Source: Anodontia alba (Eukaryota; Mollusca; Bivalvia; Lucinida; Lucinidae). Taken from it: a stretch of 64,000 bases of DNA. This document shows, one piece after another, positions 9,174-20,200 of the stretch. The notes under the pieces were generated by a model. That model searched no databases. It was not told where the DNA came from and saw only the letters and a program-made list of their open reading frames with translations. The translations under genes were made by a program, and so were the position numbers. The stretch lies in NCBI GenBank assembly GCA_964016985.1, contig OZ024830.1:63814550-63878549 (forward strand), given 5' to 3'. Every line of letters begins with the position of its first letter. Position 1 is the first letter of the stretch.

Positions 9174-11458
9174 AAGGGAAACACTCACAAAACTGATAAT
9201 CTGTTAAACCAAAGACCACTACCAAAGGCTTCTCAACGTTGAATTTGACTGGGACCCAGACCGTCTGTCTTATCATCCACCAGTGGAAGGACCTCCCATC
9301 CCAATCGCCATTGTTGGCTATCTCACAGATGAAGGCGGGCAAAGCACTGGACCCATCAGGCATAGTGGTGGAGATGATACGAGCAGCCAGTGACATGGGC
9401 GCCTCCATGATTCGTGACCTCGCAGCTGCAATCATCCGCAATGACAAGGTACCCTCTGACTGGGAGCAGAGTTTCATTGTTTGCCTCTACAAGAGAAAGG
9501 GGGACGCATTGGAAAGGGGCAACTACGCGGTCTCGAGCTGACAGAGTAGGTCATGAAAGTCCTGGAGAGGATTGTGGACGGCCTCATCAGACAGTTGGTG
9601 TCAATCAACAATTCCCAGTTTGGCTTCGTCCCAGGCAGAGGCACAACAGACACAATCTTTGTTGTCAGGTAGCTGCAAGAGAAGTATCTAGCTGCCAATA
9701 AGAGACTCTACATGGCTTTTGTAGGCCTGGAGAAGGCGTTTGATGGAGTACCTCGGAAGGTCATCTGGTGGGCGCTGGTGTGGAGGAGTGGATTGTGCGA
9801 CTGGTGTAGGGGATGTATGCAAATGTGCGGAGCCATGTCCGTGTTGGTGAGGGGTACAGTGAATAGTTTGAAGTGAAGGTCGGTGTTCACCAAGGCTCAG
9901 TACTCAGCCCGCTGTTCTTCATCATTGTGCTTGAAGCCTTATCACGAGAGTTCCACTCTGGGGTCCCCTGGGAGGACCTCTATGCCGATGACCTTGTTAT
10001 CATTGCTGAATAGCTTGAAGAATGTATCAGGAGGCTTTTGACTTGGAAAGAAGCAATGGAAAAGAAAGGACTGAGAGTAAATGCAGGAAAAGCGAAGATC
10101 ATGATCTGCGGTAGGCGCCTGGACCTCCTGCAGAGTTCAGGCATCTTCTGCAATGGCTGCAAGCACTGGGCGCACAAGAAATGCAGTGGGCTCAAGCGCT
10201 TGACAACGGACCCTAACTATAGATGTAGACAGTGCCAGGGAACTGTACGCCCCTTGGACGGAAGACCACAGAAGGAAATCTAGGTCGGACTTGACAAGCT
10301 GGAGGTGGTAGCTTCCTTCTGCTACCTAGGAGACATGCTGTCAGCAGCAGGTGGCCCTGAACTTTCAACCACAACACGTGTGAAAAACGCCTGGCAGAAG
10401 TTCAAGGAGCTTCTACCAGTCCTCTCTTCACGCCACTTCTCTTTCAAGACACATGGACGTGTGTACAGCTCTTGTGTGCGGAGCGCAATGCTCCATGCCA
10501 GAGAGACTTGGCCATTGACAAAGCCAAACCTCCAGCGTCTGCAGTGGATGGCAGAGCAATGATCAGACAGATCTGCAATGTCAGGTCGCAAGACATTGTC
10601 ACCATCAGGTCCAATGAGCTACTTGCACGGCTTGGGATTGAGGATCTGGATCTCATTCTAAAGGAGAGAAGGCTCCGCTGGTATGGACATGTGGAACGCT
10701 CTAATGGTGCAGTCAAGACAGCCTTTCACATACAGGTTGAGGGAAAGCGTGGGCCAGGGAGGCCCAAGATGACATGGAAGCAGCTGACAGAGAGGAATTG
10801 CAGAGAGTGAAAGCTCTTGGCTATCAGCCCTCATGATAGACATACCTGGAGATCTGGTGTGAGATCTGCCATGCGTGCAGCAAGCCAGCTATCTGGAAGG
10901 GGGCCCACTGATGTGGATGTTGCCCCTGTACCTGCACGTTAATCAAAAGGCCGATTATGATATGATGATGATGATTTAAAGTTAAAGACCTACATTAGCT
11001 GAGAAAATTGATGCAAATGTTATCAAAATCGGTTGAAAATTAAGAAAGTTATGGGTAGTTGAAGATTTTGAACAAGGCTGTCATGGGCGCCGCCATTGTT
11101 GTGAGTTTATGACGTCATTTGCCCCTTATTAAATATATATAAACTTAATAACTCACATATGCAAAAATATCAAATGCTGTCTTGCTGCATACATCTTCTT
11201 TGATATAACAGCAACTTATTTTCCTTAAAATTGCATTGTTTTATGTCTAACAGAAAGTTTTATTGTCATTTTAGAATTTTTCAGTCCCTCATTAAATAAT
11301 CAAAATGGCGGCGCCCTTGCTGACAATTACAAAAGCTAAGAACTCCAATAATTTCCTCATTTCTTGATGTAGTTTGATAAAATTTGCACCAAAATTTTCA
11401 GTTTGTAAACATCTTGAACATCAGATATACTTTATATTTTGTGAGTGTTTCCCTTTCA
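9174..11458. mobile_element. MITE-like element with 20-bp TIRs, interrupted by an RTE retrotransposon
   Basis: The left end AAAGGGAAACACTCACAAAA (9174-9193) is the exact reverse complement of the right end (about 11439-11458). Both are flanked by CATT, a possible 4-bp target duplication. Without the LINE (about 9236-10973) the element would be about 550 bp. The right part shares TATCAAAATCGGT, a TGACGTCAT site and CAAAATGGCGGCGCCC with a second copy at about 20803-21292, which has similar but diverged ends. Confidence 0.75.
9236..10973 (+). pseudogene. 5'-truncated RTE-type non-LTR retrotransposon, reverse transcriptase
   Basis: Translation across frames gives an ordered LINE RT. The order is GKALDPSGIVVEM, KVPSDWEQSFIVCLYK, FGFVPGRGTTDTIF, LEKAFDGVPRKVIWWAL (one catalytic Asp in this family sits just before LEKAF and reads Gly here), then VHQGSVLSP-like and the catalytic Y-A-D-D box (9981-9992). 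A Cys/His cluster follows at about 10144-10238 (CNGC, KHWAHKKC, YRCRQC), resembling a PHD-type finger. The C-terminal region at 10300-10942 carries SFCYLGDMLSAAGG and KERRLRWYGHVERS. The endonuclease domain is missing, so the copy is 5' truncated. Frame changes occur near 9318, 9535, 9780 and 9890, there is an early stop near 10011, and the frame is lost again near 10540 and 10800. The 3' end is a short ATGATGATG run, as in RTE elements. Confidence 0.85.
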
Positions 11459-11460
11459 TT

Positions 11461-11690
11461 AAGTCATATCCTGAACTTACCATAGTATTGAACATAGTAC
11501 CAGATCATGGTGACAGTAATGTAGTATAAGTTCTGTTAATTCTGCACCAAAACACATATATGAGGCAATTCCAATGAGTATCCACAAGATACTGTTTGGT
11601 TTAAAAGACAGGTTCCTTTTTAGCTCTGGCTGCCAGTGTCTAAGGTGATTGCAGTGAACCCTCATCCTTGTTTAATCACAGTGATTTGAT
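11461..11690 (-). other. possible exon with one membrane segment (unassigned)
   Basis: On the minus strand an open frame (11665 to 11477) starts MRVHCNHLRHWQ and contains the hydrophobic stretch ILWILIGIASYMCFGAEL. It stops at a TATG|GTAAGT that would be a good splice donor (11481-11480). The hydrophobic segment faintly resembles the first membrane helix of two-pore potassium channels, but what follows does not, and I do not assign it. No partner exon was found, and it lies antisense to a presumed RWDD4 intron, so it may be chance. Confidence 0.25.
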
Positions 11691-11699
11691 GGACACCAT

Positions 11700-12054
11700 G
11701 ATTAGTTAGCATTTTGAGACCTCTCGCTTGAATAGCGGGCTGGGTAAAAATTTCAGTAGATGACATATATTTCCTTGTTGTTTTTTTCCCTAGAAAATAT
11801 AGCTTGCCATTTCATGCAAACTATCTTCTAAGGAGACAGTTTGCATGCATTTCTGGGACAAATAAGAGATAATTCATTTAGTATCTGCTGAATTTGCTCA
11901 GAAATGTTAAGGTTAAAGCGGGATGATATTCTGATGATAATTGTCAGTCAGGATAGATAAGAAAGAACCATTATAGAGCATGATTTCAGGACATTTGTAC
12001 ATTGGAATATCGAGGTTTTGATGCGTACTCCCATAAATAAAATGTTACCCCAGC
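11700..12054. other. no recognisable gene
   Basis: AT-rich intronic-looking sequence before the dispersed repeat at 12055. Nothing further supported. Confidence 0.5.
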
Positions 12055-13125
12055 GGAAATCTAGTTCTTTGTTTCCAAAGGCAATCTTTTTTACTTTTAT
12101 TTTACTACACTGCAGCTGGTGTTAGTGCCGTTTGGTGGCCGTAAAACGTCTCCCCGTACTTCATCATTGTGCAGATTATATTTTCATTTCCTTTGGGATC
12201 ACTGGGCCTCTTGTGGTATCTTTGAAAATGGAGTTCTGCTCATGTATACACTATAGGGCGTAAGCAGTGTTGCAAACTTCATTACTGCTTATGAAGAGGC
12301 TCAGTAAAACATAGGCTCCCATTTGCTATCTGTTATGTGTTCTTTGTTTCCAAAGGCAATCTTTTTTGGCTTTTATTTTGTTTCCACACAGTTTGTTGCA
12401 TTTTATTATGTTACACTTATTTCAAAGATAGTTTTTACTTTTTTTTCACAGAAGTAGTGCTTGGAAAACTGAGACAGTTTGCATGAAATATGAAGCTTTT
12501 TTTTTCTAGGAACTGTAAGTAAATTGTATTGAAAAGTTGTCTGCTGCTCTTTAACATGAACAGATTAAAGGACAGTGTCTGTTTATGCAGACCACTAGAC
12601 TATTTGAGTTGTAGTTTTACTGACTTGTTGTTTATGTATGCTTTTCAAAATGTTCTGAATACACGTAATATAATTTTTTGGTTCCTGATTTTGCTAGCTT
12701 TAAAAATCAGCAGAATTTTCCAAGCTGTGTTGTACGAGCATCTCCTCTAAACTGATCAGCAGGTTTGATCCCTGCAGCTAACATTATTACAGCAGTTACA
12801 ATAATCTTCTATTTAAATATTGGCTTTGTCCGTAGTATTCTTTGTTTCCAAAGTCAATCTTTATTTTACTACACTGCAGCTGGAATTAGTGCCGTGTGGT
12901 GGCGATAGAACGTCTCCCCATACATCACCATAGTGCAGATTATATTTAATTACCTGTAGGATCTTTGTACCCATCATGGTTTATTTGAAAATGGAGTTCT
13001 GCTCATGTATATGCTAGAGGGTGTAAGCAATGTTGCAAACTTCATTACTGCTTATGAAGAGTCTCAATTAAACCGAGACTGCCATTTTCTAATCCGTGGT
13101 GTGTTCTTTGTTTCCAAAGGCAGTC
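12055..13125 (+). repeat. two copies of a dispersed repeat (TTCTTTGTTTCCAAAGGC)
   Basis: Copy one (about 12060-12370) and copy two (about 12835-13125) share TTCTTTGTTTCCAAAG.CAATC, ACTACACTGCAGCTGG, TTAGTGCCGT, GAACGTCTCCCC-like and GGAGTTCTGCTCATGTATA, then GCAATGTTGCAAACTTCAT. Both ends carry the TTTGTTTCCAAAGGCA word. Reverse copies are seen at 35880-36310, and fragments at 41060-41125 and 49310-49345. The second copy ends about 80 bp before the RWDD4 acceptor. Confidence 0.75.
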
Positions 13126-13172
13126 TTTTTGACATTTATTTGTGGTGTTCTCCAGTGATCTTGCAGAATTAG

Positions 13173-13403
<231 letters not shown>

Positions 13404-14196
13404 TTTATAGCATAAATATTCAGTGGAAACCCAGCTCAGTTTGTGCATTCTTACATGTTCATGTTTTTACATGCAAAATGTTAACATTATTCCTGTTAGT
13501 TTTGGGATATAGTATTGTCTTTCCTGTGACTACAGTCATATATATGACTTTTCTGCTGGAAACTGGTGGAAAGTTTTCATATTTATTAATGTACAAACTA
13601 TCATTGATACGACTTTGAAACAGTGTCTTATTCTAAAAGCAAGATCTTTTGGTGGTCTTGATTTTTGCCAAATCCATATCACACGCTCTCAATTGAGGCT
13701 GATTTTCATTGATATCATAACGCTGAAATGACATGCTTGTAACATTCCCACTTCTTCAGCTGTGACTGATGGGCATTAAAGCGACATTCAAATCTGTAGC
13801 GGGCGGTGTACCTTTTTTATTTTATTTTTCTGAGATAATAATGCTTGACATTTCATTTGAATTGTATGCAAACGATTTACATAAAATTTCAAGCCTAATT
13901 TTCTATGAAAAATGAGAACTTCAGCATTTTTTTTTTCTAAAAATAGACATAATACCTTTTGCTCGAGTTTTCTCATACCATTATCTGGGAGGATGACCCA
14001 GAAGACAGTAACCCCTAGAACTAGCAGTAGCAGTGGGTGGGTTACTGGGTTTACTTTTACAATTTGCATTCTCATATTTTACTACAAAAAAGACATCTGA
14101 AAAGCTGTATGCCTAGTGTATAAAATGGTTATGTTAACATTTTTCAGAAATTTATTTTACATAAATTTTTTTTTTTTTTGTTTATTTTTTTTATCA
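13404..14196 (+). other. probable RWDD4 3' untranslated region
   Basis: AT-rich sequence between the RWDD4 stop and an AATAAA signal. Short ORFs on both strands are weak and unlike any family I know. Confidence 0.5.
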
Positions 14197-14202
14197 AATA
14201 AA
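14197..14202 (+). terminator. polyadenylation signal AATAAA
   Basis: AATAAA after a T-rich run, followed within 10-20 bp by a GTGTTTTGTTTT stretch that fits a downstream GU-rich element. It is the first strong signal downstream of the RWDD4 stop. Confidence 0.55.
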
Positions 14203-14338
14203 GTGTTTTGTTTTCACCCAAACTGTTTTTAGTTTAATTCTTTGTTCTGAAGAGCGATTTTAAACGGGACCATTAATTTTGGTGCTCCATATTTTCAAAT
14301 TGTTTTTAGCAAATCTTGGGAGGTATATTTGAAAATGG

Positions 14339-14639
14339 GCCGGCCTCGGTGGCTCAGTTGGATGCGCCTTCCGACTGGAGACAAGGAGGTCGCGGGTTCA
14401 ACCCCCGCCTAGGTCGGCAACATTCTTTCGTGGAGATTGATCATGAAATATTTTCTACGGTCATTCTCTCCCTTCCGCTGATTCAGGAAGGGCAGTTGTC
14501 AGTTTCTGGCGAAAGAATGTGCACAATACTGGTTAACCGCTTAGAGGACTAAGCCTACCCAGCAAACGTGTGGTTAGGTAAACTGACCGCGCTCTATATG
14601 ACCCCATTGGGTTGACTGGGCCGTAAAACCTCAACACAA
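14339..14639 (+). mobile_element. tRNA-derived SINE, copy 2, with 14-bp target duplication
   Basis: Same element as at 2732. The flanking duplication ATATTTGAAAATGG is exact (14325-14338 and 14640-14653), which fixes both ends. Box A and box B are intact. This is the best-preserved insertion of the four. Confidence 0.93.
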
Positions 14640-14653
14640 ATATTTGAAAATGG

Positions 14654-17096
14654 ATTATTGCTCAGCCAGGGTCTAGGAGGTATGGGCAGTGTTGCATATT
14701 TCAATATCGCCCAGGAATATACTCAGTAGAACTGATTCTTATTTGTTTGAATTTATTTGAAAAGATTCTTCTTTTCAGACTTTGTTTCTTACACTGGACA
14801 TCATTTTACATGTCAGCTTGTGAAAAAAGACCGAGAAGCTCAAAACTATATTTATGTGAACATAACAGTTGTGTCATTTCGTTGCTGATACAGTATCTAA
14901 ATAGTAAGCAGGTCAACAGCAATGTTTTATTCAGTTTGAATGTTGTGGTGATCTGGGACTAGCTGGCTTCAGTGGAATAGGACAGCATTTGTCTGGAAGA
15001 GGGTAAACTGCGATGTAAAGTAGTTTTAGGGTGAATCATTGGTTACACTTTTGAACGGAAAACATTTGCCTACCTTCTCAAAGGGAGCTTTACTCCTTAA
15101 AACTATTTCCCTTTAAGTAACACCCCTTTAAGAGGGGATGCATATATTAGGGATGCAGATTTAGTTCTGTTAGATTGGTCTAACTTTAAAAGGGAGGCAA
15201 ATATGTTCAGAGTTGTAACATTTCACCTTAATTCTCAGTTTGTATATCACACTGGATCTAGTCAATGTCTTCAGTACCGGTTTGACACTAAAACAGTAGA
15301 TAGAGATGGAATGGATACAATTAAGGGTAATGGATATACTTACAAGGGACTCAGTCAAAACTGACTTTGTACTCCTCGGAATATGGTATACTCCAAAGGG
15401 AAAAAATAGGTTCCTTTTGGGACAAATTCTTTCCTTTTAAACAAGACCTCTTTCAGAAGGGTCTTGATGTAAAGGAAAGGAAATGGGAAGTCACAAAATG
15501 TTTTTTCCCTTGTGAAAACGGCAGAAAAACTACTCCAGTCCTTTTAAGCATGGAATAAGCAGAGTGACAGATGTGTAATATTTTTTTTTATTTTTATAGT
15601 TTTCACAGAATACAGCAGTTAACATTTCATATAAAGCATAGCTAATGGAGAGCGGACAATTTGAAGGATCGTCAGGTCATATCTTTTAGGGAAAAATAAG
15701 AGAAATAGTTAATCTACTAAAATTTAAACTGAACAGACAGACTCTATACAGATAGATGCATAGTATGCATTGCGATAGATGGAGATTTGTAAAACATATT
15801 GATAAAAAAATAAGAAAAAATGCTATGTTTCTCAGATTTGTATTTTGGACCCATATACTCAGATTTTGGTCCTTATTTGGTGAATATTATGCAGGTGTCA
15901 CATGATGTCATAGAGAGTGGCGAGTTGCAATATTTACATTCTGATTACCATTTTGCCACAGAAATGAAAAACCTGCGTCCATGGGAATAAGAAGATTCAA
16001 TTTAGCTAGTTCAACTATGTTTTTGTGTGAAAAGCTGAAGCAAAAACTCTGACTTGGCCCTTTTCCTGGAGAGTATATCTGCAGAAAGTAACTTTATGTT
16101 GGGTGATTATTATTATCATTGTTAACTAATGTAGACATCAACACATTTGATACAAATGGCATAATTACAAAAGCTGGTTTAGTATTTAAGTACTGGTTAT
16201 TTGATATACAATAGAATTCATTTAAGGGGACTGGATACACTTTGTACATTTTAGCCATTTAGCATTTTGTACAGGCTTGTGTTGTGGCTTCCTGGTTGCT
16301 TTCATACACATCAAGTCTCTTCTGAAAAAGCGTCAACTTTAAAGTAGTTGCTGTCATGGTACCTAAGCCGTTAAAACGAAAAGAATTTGCTCCCAAGGGA
16401 AAATCTTCCCTTTAAGAGTAGTCCCTTTTCATTAGGGAGGTAAAAGCAATTTGGATGGAGTTGCCTCCCCTGAAAGTGTATCGAATTCCCTTAAAGGTAA
16501 GTTAATTATTGCCATGTAACAGCAAGGCATAGTGTAATGGGTTTTGACTTTGAATTTTGAAATGGTTGGAATGTCTTTTATGTCAGATTTACTGACATCC
16601 TTTATTATATTTAAAATAGATTCATATATAAAATGCCAGATTGCCTCAAATAAGGTATTAAACAATATTTTTATCTGAACTGTCTTACATAAATACACTG
16701 AACAAATAGTAATGTTGACCCAGTAAAAGTGACGTTTTTTGTACTATGTTGATCACAGAATATTTCAGTAATTATACGAAGTATGCTATAGGGGTATATA
16801 GTCTTCATTATTCTGTCCACCTGTACAAATAGCATCATCCAAATGTCAGTTAACTTGTGCATCACAGTTTGTTGTTTAGTTTGCTTTGCTACTCTGTGGG
16901 ACATAATAATTCTGTGAGCAGATGAAGAAGTCCCTGATCAGACTAGGTAAATGTATTGTTTCATGTATCTGACAGATTTTCTTTAATGTAGAAAATTTGC
17001 TGTTATTTCACAAAGACGGAATATTAGACAGTATTTTGTAAAGATGTATCAGACAGTATATAATGATGACTTGTAGAATGAAAATTGGATTGGCTA
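14654..17096. other. intergenic region with dispersed repeat fragments
   Basis: Fragments of a family with AAAGGGA..TTTCCCTTT motifs occur near 15060-15170, 15370-15520 and 16380-16500; relatives lie at 25380-25885, 30750-30960 and 35220-35440. A TATACCCC-type start (TATAGGGGTATATAGTC) lies at 16789-16805. A minus-strand AATAAA near 16600 could end the SLC23 transcript. I see no gene. Confidence 0.5.
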
Positions 17097-17278
17097 TCAT
17101 GAAGACTTATATAAAGGAAATATCGGACAGTATTTCATATATTTATGTTTCTTGATGCTATTGGGTAGTATCGGTTCATACACCTCGTACCCTTCTGTAA
17201 ACGTTGCATCTCCTTTATCATGAGTTGTATCTGTTACTAGCTTCTTCCATGAAGCAATTCCCCGTTCTTCATCTGTAC
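17097..17278 (-). CDS. SLC23A1-like: SLC23 last coding exon (cytoplasmic tail)
   Basis: The acceptor at 17280-17279 (TTTAAG) is weak, but the joined codon gives PGTDEERG, which matches the family (PGTPEERG/PGSPEERG). The tail has a Trp-Lys-Lys segment and ends in KYMKYCPIFPLYKSS before TGA (17099-17097), resembling the family's late CPIFP motif. Confidence 0.92.
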
Positions 17279-20200
17279 CTTAAAGTCAAGTTAAAGTATT
17301 GCTTAATATTTGTATAAAAGATAAGTCGACTTCATAAACTTCTGGCCAGCACTCATCACGAAAACATACCTATATAATTTTGACCCCCTTAAACCCCTCT
17401 TTTATGTAGTAAACAATATTTTTCTTATTTCTGTTCAAAAACATAGATTGTGGCACTAGTTAGAACCGCCGGTTCTAACGAGTACCAACAATCTAAGTTT
17501 TGAGCAGAAATATGAAAAATATCAGAATTTTTATCTGAAAACTTTCAGTTTTTGGTCGTGAAATTTTCAATATATTTGAATAGGCTTGTTTTCGTGATGG
17601 AACTATGTCAGTCTGTACCCATGCATTCTGTCTAGTTTCTGCGTAGTTCGCTGACACAAACATGCATTTTGTTACTCCAGTTGTTACCATTTACTAGTTT
17701 TGATGGGTTTTTCCATCCTTGTAAACTCAAAGTAACTGTCATCCAGCATGCAAAAAGGGTTCTTACAGCATAGGCGGGCAATGAATTTCCAGATCAGACT
17801 GTGCATGGTATCTGAGCAAATTCACAGTTGTTTTGCTGTTATTCACTGGACATGACATGACACCACCCGTTCTTTCCTTACATAATTAGATTGATAGGAG
17901 TAACGGGTGTAGAATACAAGGAGACACTTGTGACATTTACCCTTAACATTCAGACACCTTAACTCCATACGATAATTATCATACAATTTGAACATTTGCA
18001 TTTCGCCATCTAAAAATTGCTGTCTATGTTGCAAACTGTGTACATCCTGTGTCACATTATAGGTTCAAATTATTTGCTCGAGCATGTTTGTCCAAATACA
18101 TTAGATAAATATGGTATTCTAAAGTCCAGGCAGTCAAATTTGCCAATGTTTAAACCACAGTGAAGGATTGCATGATTTATTACGCCACTAACGGCTAAAG
18201 ACTTTTAATTCATAAGGTTACTTTTCTTTTAATAATTTTATTATTTCTTTATGAAGTCTCATAAGACATGTTACAGATCCTTTGTATATGTGTTTGAAAT
18301 AAGAACTACTTAGGGCACAGAAAATTTGAATAGGTGTTAAAATAAATGAGAACTACTAATGGCACTGAATTTTTTATAGGCGATTAAATGAGGAAATTGC
18401 CCAGAATCTCAGCTACCAGCACTCCTCTTCGGGACATCACTAATCTTGTTATTGTTGTCTCTGATATTACCTGGTATGGTATTGTCTAGTACACATGCTA
18501 GTAATGCACCAAAGAAGTTGGGATTTCCCAAGAGGATCGTCAGCACTCGATCTAGGTCAGCATTGCCTGTGAAACGAAGGGTATATTTGTCAACATAGTA
18601 AAGAGTAAGATAGAAATAAGTGGCTCATCTTTGAAACACTTTGTGGATGGATAAAGTGCTGTTTAAGATTTGATTGTTACAACTTGATATCAAAGGGTGA
18701 TTATTATGAAATACCACCGAAATAAACTGTAGGAAAAACTAAAAACATAATAAAACAACAACAAATAAAAATGTAGAACGATAATACCCCGCCACAAACG
18801 TGGCGGACGGAAAATTATCTAAAATTCACGAAATTTGCCCGTAAGCAATCCCAAAACAGATCTCAGCAATATCAATGCACATACAAAGTTTGGTGAAAAT
18901 CCATTGATATTTGCTCTTTATCATCCGGAAAAGAAAATATGGATGTGTCGGGCAGATTACTGTCAAAAATATATGAAATTTGCCCATTAGCAGTCACAAA
19001 CTGGATTTCTTTAGTATCATTACACATACCAAGTTTGAAGAAAATCAATGGATTGTTACTCATGTTATCGTCCGGAAACGAAAATATGGATGTGTGTTGG
19101 GCAGATAACTGTCAAAAATTTACGAAATTTACCCGTTAGCAATCACAAATCAGATCTCAATAATATCAATGCAGACTTCAAGTTTGGTGAAAATCCATCG
19201 AAATTATTCAAGTTATCGTCCGGAAACGAAAATACGGACAGATACACGGAAGTTAAACGTGAAACCATAATACCCCGCCGCTAATGTGTGGCTGGGTATA
19301 AAAACAACAAACATTAACGGCAACAAAAACCAGTGAAAAAACAGATGATTAAGCTTTAACTAATGAAAGTACAAAGAAAGCCTAACTATTACAGAAGCCA
19401 TTGCTACTTTAATGATTATATAATTGAAATGTAACTTTCCGGCTCATCCTTCATCAGTGAGATAAAATACATTCAAAACGGAGTGTTTATGAAAAAGAAG
19501 AGAGTTAAATAGTCGCGGTCCAATTGCCAAGATGGCCGCCATGCCCATATATGGTAAAAGCCTTAAAAAATCTTCTCTAGAACTAAATAAACCCTGGGGC
19601 CTAATCTTTGCACAAATCATCGGGGACGGGAGGTCTACCAAAATTGCTAGAGTGATGGTCCTACATTGATGTTTGACCTTTTTACGGCAAGGTCAAATTT
19701 GCTTTCCCATGCATTTGTAAGGGCGCTATACATTTATATGGGAAAATGTTAATTCTTATTTTGGACGTCTCCTCTAAAGACTATGATCCAGTTGAGTTGA
19801 AATTTGATGAGGAGCATCGGGGCGCCTAGTAGACACAAAATAGCTAAAATTGATGGGCTGATAGAAAATCCAAGATGGCCACCACAGCCGCCGCTTTGAA
19901 AATCAATTTTCGACATCTCTTTCCCAAACCTTTGGTTGATTTGAGCCGAAACTTGCTCTGGTGCAATAGGACAACTTCTGGATCAAAATAGCTAAAATTG
20001 TGTCGATCGGAAATCCAAGATGGCTGCCACAGCCGCCATATTGAAAACCTGTTTTGACATCTTCTCCCAAACCACAAGGCGAATTAAGCTGACGCTTACA
20101 ATGTAGCAACAGGTTGACATGTAGATCAAAAATAGCTGGAATCATGCTGATTGGAAATCCAAAATGGCCACCATAGCCGCCATTTTGAAAACCAGTTTTC

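Noticed and set aside
11477..11665. Two-pore potassium channel exon
   Set aside because: Only one hydrophobic stretch is similar; no pore motif or partner exon was found, so it is left unassigned.
18399..18470. SLC23 ending by read-through of the exon at 18471 (stop 20 codons on)
   Set aside because: The alternative exon at 17278-17097 joins in phase and gives the conserved PGT.EERG and CPIFP tail.
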